From Alphaproteobacteria bacterium (GTDB lineage: Bacteria; Pseudomonadota; Alphaproteobacteria; UBA6615): DNA of 64,000 nt. The DNA is taken from assembly GCA_021774445.1 (NCBI GenBank), contig JAJFJA010000028.1, positions 1-64,000 on the forward strand. Direction: 5' to 3'. The notes under the pieces were generated by a model. That model worked only from the letters and a program-made list of their open reading frames with translations, was not told where the DNA came from and did not search any database. Within the stretch, counting starts at the first letter, position 1. Each line of letters starts with the position of its first letter. The position numbers and the translations under genes are program-made. Of this stretch, positions 44,031 through 52,412 are shown piece by piece.

Positions 44031-44956
44031 GGTGCGGTCTCCGGGTCTGCATGCATGGACGGCATGGCCGGCGGCGGGATAATGGCGCCAGGATAGCGGA
44101 TCACCGCGGCGGCCAGGCGGTGGCCGGCCATTGCGGCCGCGACCGGGGACTTGCCGGCCATGCGACCGGCAAGGTAACCGGCGTTGAACGAATCGCCGGC
44201 CGCGGTCGTATCGACGGCCGCGGCGTCGGGATGGGCGGCGACATGCCATTGCTCCTGACCGGCGACGATCAGGCACCCCTGCCCGCCTTGCTTGACGACG
44301 ACTTCGCCGACGCCTAAGGCGGCGATGCGGGCGGCACAGGCGGCGGCGTCATGGTCGCCATACAATTTCTGCTCGTCCTCTAACGTCGGCAACGCGAGGT
44401 CGGCATGGGCGAGCATCCGATCGAAGGCCGTCCGCGCGGCGGCTTCGTCGGGCCAGCCTTGCGGCCGGTAGTTGCTGTCAAAGGCAACCTTGCCGCCACG
44501 CTGCCGTTGGCGGTCGACAACATCGTGGAGGACTGCGCGGCCGGAAGCGCCGTAAATGGAAAGGCTGATGCCGGAGAGGTACAGCCAGTCATATTCGGGT
44601 AAGGCGGCGACGATCGGCGCGGCCTCGGGCCGATCGAAAAGCTCCCGCGCCGGGGCCATGTCGCGCCAATAATAGAAACTGCGCTCGCCGGCGGCGTCCG
44701 TGCGGATGACGTAGAGCCCGGGTTGACGGCCCGGCAAACGCAGGACCAAGTCGGTGCCGACATTCTCATACTGCCAGGCGGCCAGCATCTCGTCGCTGAA
44801 AGGGTCATCCCCGAGAGCGGTGACGTAGTCGACCGCGGCGCCAAGACGGGCCAAATAGACAGCCGTATTGAGGGTGTCGCCGCCGAATCCGAAGCGTTGG
44901 GCCTGTGCGGGGCCGCTAAGCTCGAGCATGCATTCGCCAATGGTCGCAATGCGCAT
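44027..44956 (-). CDS. kdgK: 2-dehydro-3-deoxygluconokinase
   Basis: 309 residues of the PfkB/ribokinase family. GGDTLNTAVYLARLGAAVDYVTALGDD near the N-terminus and the catalytic DTTAAGDSFNAGYLAG near the C-terminus are diagnostic; overall pattern matches KdgK. It phosphorylates KDG to KDPG for the aldolase encoded next. Divergent from egtB; paired direct repeats TGTAAACGCA (45036-45045) and TGTAAATGCT (45056-45065) upstream could be control sites. Confidence 0.88.
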   Translation of the reverse strand: MRIATIGECMLELSGPAQAQRFGFGGDTLNTAVYLARLGAAVDYVTALGDDPFSDEMLAAWQYENVGTDLVLRLPGRQPGLYVIRTDAAGERSFYYWRDMAPARELFDRPEAAPIVAALPEYDWLYLSGISLSIYGASGRAVLHDVVDRQRQRGGKVAFDSNYRPQGWPDEAAARTAFDRMLAHADLALPTLEDEQKLYGDHDAAACAARIAALGVGEVVVKQGGQGCLIVAGQEQWHVAAHPDAAAVDTTAAGDSFNAGYLAGRMAGKSPVAAAMAGHRLAAAVIRYPGAIIPPPAMPSMHADPETAP

Positions 44957-45089
44957 GAGTTCTCCCGAATTTGGCAGGTTGTAGCGTTATGACGCCGGGT
45001 ATAACAAGCGCGCCCCGGCGAATTTGCACCTTGTCTGTAAACGCATGATCTGTTTTGTAAATGCTACATTTGTCGTCATTATGCTGGAA

Positions 45090-45137
45090 ATGTGCATCGT
45101 TTGTGCGGTTGCACATAATTTTTTTGCTGGCTAGGCT
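45090..45137 (+). promoter_or_regulatory. egtB promoter with overlapping inverted repeat
   Basis: ATGTGCA (45090-45096) and TGCACAT (45110-45116) form a perfect 7-bp inverted repeat with a 13-base spacer. The right arm overlaps a -35 TTGCAC (45109-45114); a 17-base spacer leads to -10 TAGGCT (45132-45137). This looks like a regulated promoter for egtBD or a shared operator with the divergent kdgK. Regulator unknown. Confidence 0.55.
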
Positions 45138-45220
45138 CTGTGCAGTGCCGGGGGGCATTCATCTTAAGCAGGGAGTCAACAAAGGCTAGGTGCGGCAACT
45201 GCGCCTGACCGGAGGGTTTG

Positions 45221-46516
45221 ATGTCCGTAGCAATTCGCGCCCCTGGCGAAGGGGCTCAGCATGACAGTCGGCAGCCGATAGTCGCGGCGTTCGCGCGGGT
45301 CCGTGGCGCGTCGGTGAGGCTGGTGGAGGGACTGGCGCCCGAGGACATGGTCGTGCAGTCGATGACTGACGCCAGTCCGACAAAGTGGCACCTCGCTCAT
45401 GTCACCTGGTTTTTCGAGACGTTTGTCCTAGGGCCATATGGTCGGGGATACGAGGTTTTCGACCCGGCGTTCGCCTATCTGTTCAATTCCTATTACGAGG
45501 CCGAGGGGCCGCGGCATCCGCGGCCGCAGCGGGGCATGCTGACGCGGCCGACGGTGGCGCAGGTGATGAGCTACCGCGAGCATGTGGACAGCGCGGTCGC
45601 CGACTTGATGGCGGCGGCTGACGAGGCCGTTTGGGCGGCGGTCGCGCCGCTGATCACGCTCGGTCTACAGCACGAAATGCAGCATCAGGAACTGTTGTTG
45701 ACCGATCTGCTGCATGCCTTTTCCGGCAACCCGATCCAGCCTGCCTATCGCAGCGCCGAACCGACGGAAGTTGCCGGCGGGCCGGTGCCGCCGCTCGACT
45801 GGGTTGAATTCGAGGGCGGGATCAAGGCGATCGGTCATGACGGCGACGGATTCAGTTTCGATTGCGAGGGGCCGCGGCATGAGGTGCTGCTGCGCCCGTT
45901 CCGCTTGGCATCGCGGCTGATCACCAACCGGGAGTGGTTGGCCTTCATGGAGGATGGTGGTTATAGCCAGGCCGAGCTGTGGCTATCCGACGGCTGGATG
46001 ACGGTGCAGCGGGACGGGTGGCAGGCGCCGCTGTATTGGCAGCGCGGCGAGGGCGGCTGGGCGTCGATGACGCTGTCCGGGCTGCGGGCGATCGATCAGG
46101 TGGCGCCGGTTTGCCATGTCAGTCTCTATGAGGCCGATGCCTATGCCCGGTGGGCGGGGAAACGCTTGCCGACGGAAGCGGAATGGGAAGTCGCCGCGGG
46201 CGAACAGGAGATCGCCGGTAATTTGCTGGAGAGCGGTCGGTTGAGCCCGCGCCCGGCGCGACCGGCGGTCGGCTTGCAGCAGCTTTACGGCGACGTTTGG
46301 GAATGGACGCAAAGCGCCTACGGGCCTTACCCCGGTTTCCGGGCGCCGGCCGGCGCCATCGGCGAATACAACGGCAAATTCATGTGTAATCAGATGGCGC
46401 TGCGCGGCGGATCCTGCGTGACGCCACGCGACCAGCTGCGTGCCAGCTACCGCAATTTCTTTTATCCCCATCAGCGTTGGCAGTTCACCGGTCTGCGCTT
46501 GGCAGAGGACATCTGA
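45221..46516 (+). CDS. egtB: Ergothioneine biosynthesis sulfoxide synthase EgtB
   Basis: 431 residues. An N-terminal DinB-like domain with iron-ligand histidines (KWHLAH at 55-60 and HEMQH at 151-155) is followed by a formylglycine-generating-enzyme-like domain (WAGKRLPTEAEWEVAAG, YGDVWEWTQSAY, ALRGGSCVTP, RWQFTGLRLAEDI). It joins a thiol donor to hercynine oxidatively. GGAGGG four bases before the ATG fixes the start. Forms a two-gene operon with egtD; no egtA, egtC or egtE is present here. Confidence 0.93.
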   Translation: MSVAIRAPGEGAQHDSRQPIVAAFARVRGASVRLVEGLAPEDMVVQSMTDASPTKWHLAHVTWFFETFVLGPYGRGYEVFDPAFAYLFNSYYEAEGPRHPRPQRGMLTRPTVAQVMSYREHVDSAVADLMAAADEAVWAAVAPLITLGLQHEMQHQELLLTDLLHAFSGNPIQPAYRSAEPTEVAGGPVPPLDWVEFEGGIKAIGHDGDGFSFDCEGPRHEVLLRPFRLASRLITNREWLAFMEDGGYSQAELWLSDGWMTVQRDGWQAPLYWQRGEGGWASMTLSGLRAIDQVAPVCHVSLYEADAYARWAGKRLPTEAEWEVAAGEQEIAGNLLESGRLSPRPARPAVGLQQLYGDVWEWTQSAYGPYPGFRAPAGAIGEYNGKFMCNQMALRGGSCVTPRDQLRASYRNFFYPHQRWQFTGLRLAEDI

Positions 46517-46517
46517 C

Positions 46518-47498
46518 ATGCCCGGCTCAGCGGTACTGCAACTGGCGCCACTGGAGGCGCTGTACGATTATGGCCATGGCGGCGAGGATTTCGGCACCGC
46601 GGTGCGCGAGGGCCTGTCGTTAGGCCAAAAAAAGCTATCGGCCAAATTCCTCTATGATGCGCGGGGGTCGGCGCTGTTCGAGGAAATCTGCACGCTGCCG
46701 GAATATTATCCGACACGTACCGAAATCTCGCTGCTGGAGAAACACGTCACGGAAATCGCCGAATTGGCCGGCCGTGGGGCCAGCGTTGTCGAATTCGGCA
46801 GCGGGGCCAGCGTCAAGGTGCGGTTGCTGCTGGACACCCTGGCGGCACCGGATTGGTACGTGCCGGTGGATATTTCGCGGCAGCATCTGGTGGCGTCGGC
46901 GAAAGATCTGGCGACGCAATACCCGGATCTGACGGTGCTGCCGATTTGCGCCGACTATACCCGCGCTTTCGACCTGCCGCGATCGGTGCGCGCGCCGATT
47001 CTGGGATTCTTCCCGGGTTCCACCATCGGCAATTTTACCCATGGCGAGGCGCGGGCGTTCCTGCAGCAGGCCGCCAGTTCCTTGGGCGCCGGCGCCGGGC
47101 TGGTGCTGGGTGCCGATCTGATGAAGGCCCCCGACATTTTACGGGCGGCCTACAACGATGCGGCGGGGGTGACGGCGGCGTTCAACCTCAATCTTCTGGC
47201 GCGGATCAATCGTGAGCTCGACGGCGACTTCGAGCTTTCGGCATTTCGCCATGAGGGGCGCTTACTCGAAGACGAGGGCCGTATCGAAATGCATTTGGTG
47301 AGCCAGCGAGCGCAGGTGGTGCGGGCGGCTGGAAAGACGTTTGCGTTTCGCGAAGGCGAGAGCATCCATACGGAATATTCGCATAAATACACCATCGATC
47401 AGGTGCAAACCTTGGCCAGGAGCGGCGGATGGGAGCCGGTTCGGTCGTGGGTCGACGACCAGTCGCTGTTCAGCATCCATTTTCTTGCGGCCCGCTAA
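46518..47498 (+). CDS. egtD: L-histidine N-alpha-methyltransferase EgtD
   Basis: 326 residues. SAM-binding VEFGSGASVKVRLLL (91-105), the N-terminal LGQKKLSAKFLYDARGSALFEEICTLPEYYPTRTE and NPTYR-like C-terminal features mark EgtD, which trimethylates histidine to hercynine. It starts one base after egtB ends. Its stop overlaps the convergent DapA-family gene by three bases. Confidence 0.93.
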   Translation: MPGSAVLQLAPLEALYDYGHGGEDFGTAVREGLSLGQKKLSAKFLYDARGSALFEEICTLPEYYPTRTEISLLEKHVTEIAELAGRGASVVEFGSGASVKVRLLLDTLAAPDWYVPVDISRQHLVASAKDLATQYPDLTVLPICADYTRAFDLPRSVRAPILGFFPGSTIGNFTHGEARAFLQQAASSLGAGAGLVLGADLMKAPDILRAAYNDAAGVTAAFNLNLLARINRELDGDFELSAFRHEGRLLEDEGRIEMHLVSQRAQVVRAAGKTFAFREGESIHTEYSHKYTIDQVQTLARSGGWEPVRSWVDDQSLFSIHFLAAR

Positions 47499-48445
47499 GG
47501 AAAGGCCAGACCGGGGGCCGCCATCGGGTCACGGGCTTGGCGATAAGGACTGAGCGCCTTGGCATAACGGGCGGCGCAGGCGATGCCGAAGTCGCTCGGC
47601 GGCAGGCTTGGCGGACGATCATGGACCGCCGTTAGGCCAAGCCGCGCGGCGGTGATGCGTTTGCCGTAACACAACAGGTGGGGCAACGACTGCATAACAA
47701 AGGTGATGACCGGCAGAATGCTGCGGTATTCCGCCTCCGCCTCGGCCTCCGCTTCGGGACGCTGACTGCACATGTGCTGAAATATGCGGACCTGGACGTC
47801 GATGCAATCGGGCGCCGGGACCATGCCGACGCAACCGGCGCGCAAATTGTCGGGCAGCTCGAGGCCGCCACGCCCGGCGAAGACGGCGAACTTGCCTTCG
47901 GTGCGGGCAATCATCTCGGCGGCGGCGAGCGCCGGTCCTTCTTGCTTGATCAGCGTCACGTTGGGCTGATCGCGCTGCAGCGCCAGAAAGCCGTCGGCGG
48001 TGAGGCCGACGCCGAGATATTCCGGGGCGTTCTGGATGGCGACCGGCAGATCGACCTGGCCGGCCACGGCGCTGAAAAAGCGGATATATTCGGCTTCGGC
48101 CAGACCGCGGGCCGGCGGCGGTTGCAGGATGACCCAGTCGGCACCGGCGGCTTTGGCGGCGCCGGCAAAAGCGACTTGGTCGCCGATCGTCGCATCGGCG
48201 ACGGTGACCGCCACCGGGACGACGCCGGCGACATCTTCGATCACCCACTCGAGAACCTGGTGACGTTCGGCCAGGCTTAGCTTGTCGACCTCGGTCGCCA
48301 AACCAAGGCAGGCGATGCCATGGGCGCCGTTGGCGAGGCAGGCGCGGGTTTGGGTGCGCATGGCGTCCCGGTCGAGGGCGCCGGCGGCGTCAAAAAACGC
48401 ATAAAGCATGGCGTAGACGCCGCTGAATGGGGCGGGCGCCAGCAT
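47495..48445 (-). CDS. DapA-family (dihydrodipicolinate synthase-like) aldolase/lyase
   Basis: 316 residues, TIM barrel. The Schiff-base lysine is Lys167 in TLIKQEG. The tyrosine of the usual YN(V)P motif is replaced (IQNAP, Gln138), so it is unlikely to be true lysine-pathway DapA and more likely a sugar-acid or keto-acid lyase. A short Glu-Ala repeat lies near residue 235. The ATG at 48445 is one base after the epimerase stop, so the two form an operon; the frame is open to 48496. Confidence 0.83.
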   Translation of the reverse strand: MLAPAPFSGVYAMLYAFFDAAGALDRDAMRTQTRACLANGAHGIACLGLATEVDKLSLAERHQVLEWVIEDVAGVVPVAVTVADATIGDQVAFAGAAKAAGADWVILQPPPARGLAEAEYIRFFSAVAGQVDLPVAIQNAPEYLGVGLTADGFLALQRDQPNVTLIKQEGPALAAAEMIARTEGKFAVFAGRGGLELPDNLRAGCVGMVPAPDCIDVQVRIFQHMCSQRPEAEAEAEAEYRSILPVITFVMQSLPHLLCYGKRITAARLGLTAVHDRPPSLPPSDFGIACAARYAKALSPYRQARDPMAAPGLAFP

Positions 48446-48446
48446 C

Positions 48447-49358
48447 TCAACCGTCGCGTGAAGGGGTGAAAGAAGCCCGGCAAGATTGCTGCTCACCGGG
48501 GCCGAGTACGATCATGCCGGTGTCGGCGGCACCGGCGGCGGCGTAGTTGAAGGCGTCGGTGATATTGCTGGCCGGCTCGACGCAAAGATAATCTTCGCCG
48601 GTGGGGGTGTAGACAACCAGCATATCCATTGGCGGGTCAGCGCGAATGGCCAGGCTCGCCCCCCACTCCGGCCAGGTGACCGTGGCGAGCCGCTGCCACC
48701 CGGTGTAGACGTTGTCGAGATAGGTCGCCTCGGCATTGACGCCGTTGGCCAATTGTTTCTCCGGCGGGGGCGGCGTGCGTTCCGTCGGCATGTACTCTGC
48801 GTCGTTGTGCCAGATCTCGGCCACGGTCGCGGTGACCGTGGCCCTGGGCGTGCGGACGAAATAAGGGTGCATCCCGAGACCCAGCGGCATCGGTCGGTCG
48901 CCGACATTGCGCACCGACAAGCGCTGTTCGAGGACGTTACCGCTGAGGTGGAAGTCTTGTTCGGCGTGATAGGGAAAGGGCCAGGCGTCGGCGGCGTGGT
49001 CGTAAGTGATGCGCAGGCGGTTGACCGTCTGCTCAGATACGGTCCACGGCGCTTGCCAGCCGTGACCGTGGATGGTGTGGCGCTCGGGCAGGAAATTCAG
49101 GGGCAGGGCGATGTGCTGTTCGCGAAACGTGAAACGGCCATCGCGAATGCGGCTGGAGAACGGGACCAACGGAAAACTCGACATGCCAAGCACATCGCCG
49201 TCGGTGAGCGCTTGCGCGGATGCCGGCCGCAGCCATTCGACGACACCACCGTCGGCGCTCTCCGACCAGTAGCGGGCGATGCTGCCGCCGATGTTCGGGG
49301 CGATGGAAACGGCGGCGGTGCCGTCACGCAAGGTGACGAGCTGGCTGTACTCTGGCAT
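48447..49358 (-). CDS. Aldose 1-epimerase (galactose mutarotase-like)
   Basis: 303 residues of the galactose-mutarotase fold. HTIHGHGWQAPW (active-site histidine), LGLGMHPYFVRTP and DYLCVEPASNITDAFN (acid/base glutamate region) are clear. It interconverts sugar anomers. GGGAGGAAG precedes the ATG at 49358. Coupled to the DapA-family gene, it suggests a sugar or sugar-acid route; the nearby KDG kinase and aldolase fit this. Confidence 0.87.
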   Translation of the reverse strand: MPEYSQLVTLRDGTAAVSIAPNIGGSIARYWSESADGGVVEWLRPASAQALTDGDVLGMSSFPLVPFSSRIRDGRFTFREQHIALPLNFLPERHTIHGHGWQAPWTVSEQTVNRLRITYDHAADAWPFPYHAEQDFHLSGNVLEQRLSVRNVGDRPMPLGLGMHPYFVRTPRATVTATVAEIWHNDAEYMPTERTPPPPEKQLANGVNAEATYLDNVYTGWQRLATVTWPEWGASLAIRADPPMDMLVVYTPTGEDYLCVEPASNITDAFNYAAAGAADTGMIVLGPGEQQSCRASFTPSRDG

Positions 49359-49476
49359 GGCTTCCTCCCTAGGGATCTCAGAGTCCAATGCGGCCGGGTT
49401 GGCGTCAAGCGCGGTTTGTTGGGTGCCGGGATGGAATGGCTGTGGCAGGATGGCAGGGCAGTCGTTTGAGGAACCC

Positions 49477-50367
49477 GTGATCGAGGCACTGACAACAAAC
49501 CCAGCCTTCGGTGCCAGTGCGCTGCCGCTCGGTGTCGCCCTGGCGGTAACGGCGTTGATCTGGCTCATCGGCGGTCCCTATCGAGCGCCGATGATCGTTT
49601 TTAGTGCCGCCATCGTTGGCATTGTCGCCGCGTTCTGGTGGATCGAGGGGCTACCGCCGATCCTGCCGACGACAGGCAAGCAAAAGATCTTCTATCTGAT
49701 CTTGCTGGCGCTGGCCGCCGGCTGGGCGATCGACGGCCGAGAAGGGCGGCGCCGGGCCGACGGATTGGAGCGCCTGTCGCTGTTCGGTTTGCCGGTGCTG
49801 GCGCTGATTTGGCTGGCTTGGCGGCCGCTGGTGGCGGGGCCGGACACGCGGCTGCTGATCGAGATGGCGGTGCTGTGGCTGGCCGCGGTCGCGGTGTATT
49901 GGCGGCTGCGGAAACAGGAGCGCGCCGGGGCGCTGGTTGGTGGGGTGCAGGTCTTGGTCGCGGCGATGGGGCTGTCGGTGGTGGCCTTGCTCGGCGCCTC
50001 GGCGAGCCTGGCGTCGCTGGCCGGCGCGGTGGCAGCCGCCATGGGCGGGGTGCTGTTGTGGCTGTTCGTGGTGACGGTGATCAACGACGAGCGATTCGGC
50101 TTCGGTGCGTTGGGCTGGCTCGCCTGTGCCGGCGCGCTGCTATTTATCGCCGATGTGGTGGTGCTGTTTTCGCCGGAGGTCAATCGCTGGTCGCTGGCGC
50201 TGCTGCTGCTGGTGTTCGTGACCGACAAAGTGCCGCTGGGCCGGCGGCGGCGGGGGGCGCTCGACCGGGCGGCCCAGCCGGTGCTGCTTGGCTTGGTCGC
50301 CGCCGTCCCGGCGGTGGCGGCGGTCGGGGTGGCCTTGCTCAGCGGCGGCGGGGCGTCGCCGTACTAG
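49477..50367 (+). CDS. Multi-pass membrane protein of unknown function
   Basis: About 296 residues with eight to nine hydrophobic segments (LPLGVALAVTALIWLIGG, APMIVFSAAIVGIVAAFWWI, FYLILLALAAGWAI, LFGLPVLALIWLAW and others) and an Arg-rich loop DGREGRRRAD. No recognised domain. The GTG at 49477 has GAGGA four bases upstream; an ATG at 49450 is the alternative. Divergent from the epimerase operon and convergent with pyrD. Confidence 0.7.
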   Translation: MIEALTTNPAFGASALPLGVALAVTALIWLIGGPYRAPMIVFSAAIVGIVAAFWWIEGLPPILPTTGKQKIFYLILLALAAGWAIDGREGRRRADGLERLSLFGLPVLALIWLAWRPLVAGPDTRLLIEMAVLWLAAVAVYWRLRKQERAGALVGGVQVLVAAMGLSVVALLGASASLASLAGAVAAAMGGVLLWLFVVTVINDERFGFGALGWLACAGALLFIADVVVLFSPEVNRWSLALLLLVFVTDKVPLGRRRRGALDRAAQPVLLGLVAAVPAVAAVGVALLSGGGASPY

Positions 50368-50376
50368 GTCGCCATC

Positions 50377-51453
50377 TCAGCCGGGCCGATGATCGGCACC
50401 AACGGCGGCGGCGAGGTTGCCGAAACCGTCGGCGCGCAGGCGGGCGGCGAGATCGCGCTTGAGGCGACCGATTAGCGACGGGCCGGCGTAGACGAGGGCG
50501 GTGTAGAGTTGCACGAGGCTGGCCCCGGCGCGGATCTTGGCATAAGCGTCGGCGCCGCTGGCGACGCCGCCGACACCGATCAGCGGAATCGTGCCCTGGG
50601 TGAGCCGGTAGACACGCCGCAACAGTTCCGTCGACGGGGTGAAGAGCGGGCGGCCGGACAAGCCGCCGCGCTGACCCCGGTGATGGTCCCGTAGATCCTC
50701 CGGACGGGCGGTGGTCGTGTTGCAAACGACAATGCCGTCGATGGCCGCCGCCGACAGGGTGGCGACGACGGCGGCCAGGGCGGAGTCATCGATATCCGGC
50801 GACAGCTTGGCGAACATCGGTGTCGGCGGCGTCCGCGCCGGTGTCGCCGCGCTTCTTACCGCCATGAGGCGGGCGAGCAAGTCGCCGAGGGGGCCCGGCG
50901 AGAGGAAAATGCGGCCGTTGGCGGTATTGGGGCAGGAGATATCGACGGTGAGGAAGTCGGCATGGGGGGCCAGCCGCTCGACCAGCAGAGCGAAATCGTC
51001 GGCCGGGTCGGCGGTGTCGGCGTTGGCGGCGAGGTTGATCCCGACGACGCGGCCCGCCGACGCCATGGCGCGCTGCAGGCGCGGCTGAATGGCGTCCAGG
51101 CCGTCATTGTTGAAACCCATGCGGTTGATGACCGCGCGGTCGCCGGGCAGGCGAAACAAGCGGGGCGTTGGGTTGCCGGGTTGGGCCCGCGGGGTGACGC
51201 CGCCGACTTCGACAAAACCAACGCCGAGATGCAGCAAACCGGCGATGGCACGGGCATTCTTGTCGAAGCCGGCGGCGATGCCGATGGGATTCGGAAAAGA
51301 CCGCTGCCAGACCGTGCTGGCGAGGATCGGGTCGTCGGTGCGGGCTTGCCTTGGCCCCAAGCCGTGGCTGAGCGCCCACAGTGCCGCGCGATGGGCAGAC
51401 TCCGGCGGCAGCAGGCGGAGCAGGGCGGCGGCGGTGTCATGGATGGCGGACAT
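50377..51453 (-). CDS. pyrD: Dihydroorotate dehydrogenase (class 2-like) with Cys at the base position
   Basis: 358 residues with the class 2 layout: an N-terminal amphipathic extension (ESAHRAALWALSHGLGP), FPNPIGIAAGFDKNA, VEVGGVTPRAQPGNPTPRLFRL, INRMGFNNDG, and the FMN phosphate region IGVGGVASGADAYAKIRAGASLVQLYTAL. It oxidises dihydroorotate in pyrimidine synthesis, donating electrons to quinone at the membrane. At the position of the class 2 catalytic serine (E. coli Ser175 in NISSPN) it has Cys174 (DISCPN), as in class 1 enzymes. Start at MSAIHD; the frame is open to 51582. Confidence 0.88.
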   Translation of the reverse strand: MSAIHDTAAALLRLLPPESAHRAALWALSHGLGPRQARTDDPILASTVWQRSFPNPIGIAAGFDKNARAIAGLLHLGVGFVEVGGVTPRAQPGNPTPRLFRLPGDRAVINRMGFNNDGLDAIQPRLQRAMASAGRVVGINLAANADTADPADDFALLVERLAPHADFLTVDISCPNTANGRIFLSPGPLGDLLARLMAVRSAATPARTPPTPMFAKLSPDIDDSALAAVVATLSAAAIDGIVVCNTTTARPEDLRDHHRGQRGGLSGRPLFTPSTELLRRVYRLTQGTIPLIGVGGVASGADAYAKIRAGASLVQLYTALVYAGPSLIGRLKRDLAARLRADGFGNLAAAVGADHRPG

Positions 51454-51599
51454 CAGCGACTCGAAGCGGGGGCCGGCGGCAGTATGGCGGCCGGCGGGTG
51501 GGCCCTCAACAGGTGCCTGCTTTTGCGGTTGGGCGGGCGGACAGATTGGTGCAGCAGACTTATACTGCAGGCGACTCCGCAAGCGGTGAGCAGGTAACG

Positions 51600-52412
51600 A
51601 TGAAGAGTACGGGCCAGGGTTTTTCCCACATTGCGGTCGAGGCCGCCGGCGGTGTGGCCGTGATCGCCTTGCGGCGGGCGACGAAGGGCAACGCCATCAA
51701 CGACGAGATGATGGACGAACTGGCCGCCGGTTTCGCAGGGCTGGCGGAGACGGTCCGGGCGGTGGTGTTGCATGGCGAGGGCAGGCATTTTTGTGCCGGG
51801 CTCGATCTGGCCGAGCATAAACAACGCCAGCCGGTCGAGGTGTTGCATCATTCGCGGCGCTGGCAAGCGGTGTTCGACGGTCTGCAATTCGGACCGGTGC
51901 CGGTGGTGGCGGCGCTGCACGGCGCGGTGATCGGCGGCGGGTTGGAGTTGGCACTGTGCGCCCATGTGCGGGTGGCCGACGAGACCGCGTTCTACGAGCT
52001 GCCGGAGGGACGGCGCGGCATCTTTGTCGGTGGCGGCGCCAGCGTGCGCGCGGCACGGGTGTTGGGCGTCGACCGGCTGACCGAGATGATGCTGACGGGG
52101 CGACGCTATGAGGCTGACGACGGGCAACGTTTGGGGCTGTCGCACACTCTGACGGCGGCGGGCGCGGCGTTGGCGGAGGCAAAGCGGCTGGCAGCGCAGA
52201 TTGCGGAGAATGCGCCGCTGTCGAATTACCTGATGATGCAGGCGCTGGCGCGGATCGGCGATATGGACCATGCCGGCGGCTTGTTCGCGGAGTCCCTGGC
52301 GGCGGCATTGGCGCAATCGACGGACGACGCGCGGGAGGGGCTGGCGGCGTTCCTGGAAAAGCGGGCGCCGGAATTTGGCCGGCCGAGCGAGCGGAGGACT
52401 AGGGAAGAATGA
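51600..52412 (+). CDS. Crotonase-family enoyl-CoA hydratase
   Basis: 270 residues. GGVAVIALRRATKGNAIND, the oxyanion segments GRHFCAGLDLAEH and ALHGAVIGGGLELALCAHVRVAD, and FYELPEGRRGIFVGGGASVR mark a crotonase. It is convergent with feruloyl-CoA synthetase (14-base overlap of 3' ends), so a role on hydroxycinnamoyl-CoA is plausible, but it is not a close match to the classic feruloyl-CoA hydratase-lyase N-terminus. Divergent from pyrD. Confidence 0.85.
   Translation: MKSTGQGFSHIAVEAAGGVAVIALRRATKGNAINDEMMDELAAGFAGLAETVRAVVLHGEGRHFCAGLDLAEHKQRQPVEVLHHSRRWQAVFDGLQFGPVPVVAALHGAVIGGGLELALCAHVRVADETAFYELPEGRRGIFVGGGASVRAARVLGVDRLTEMMLTGRRYEADDGQRLGLSHTLTAAGAALAEAKRLAAQIAENAPLSNYLMMQALARIGDMDHAGGLFAESLAAALAQSTDDAREGLAAFLEKRAPEFGRPSERRTREE

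Noticed and set aside
47740..47760. Short Glu-Ala codon repeat in the DapA-family gene as a regulatory repeat
   Set aside because: It stays in frame, is only a few units long and is best explained as a flexible acidic helix.
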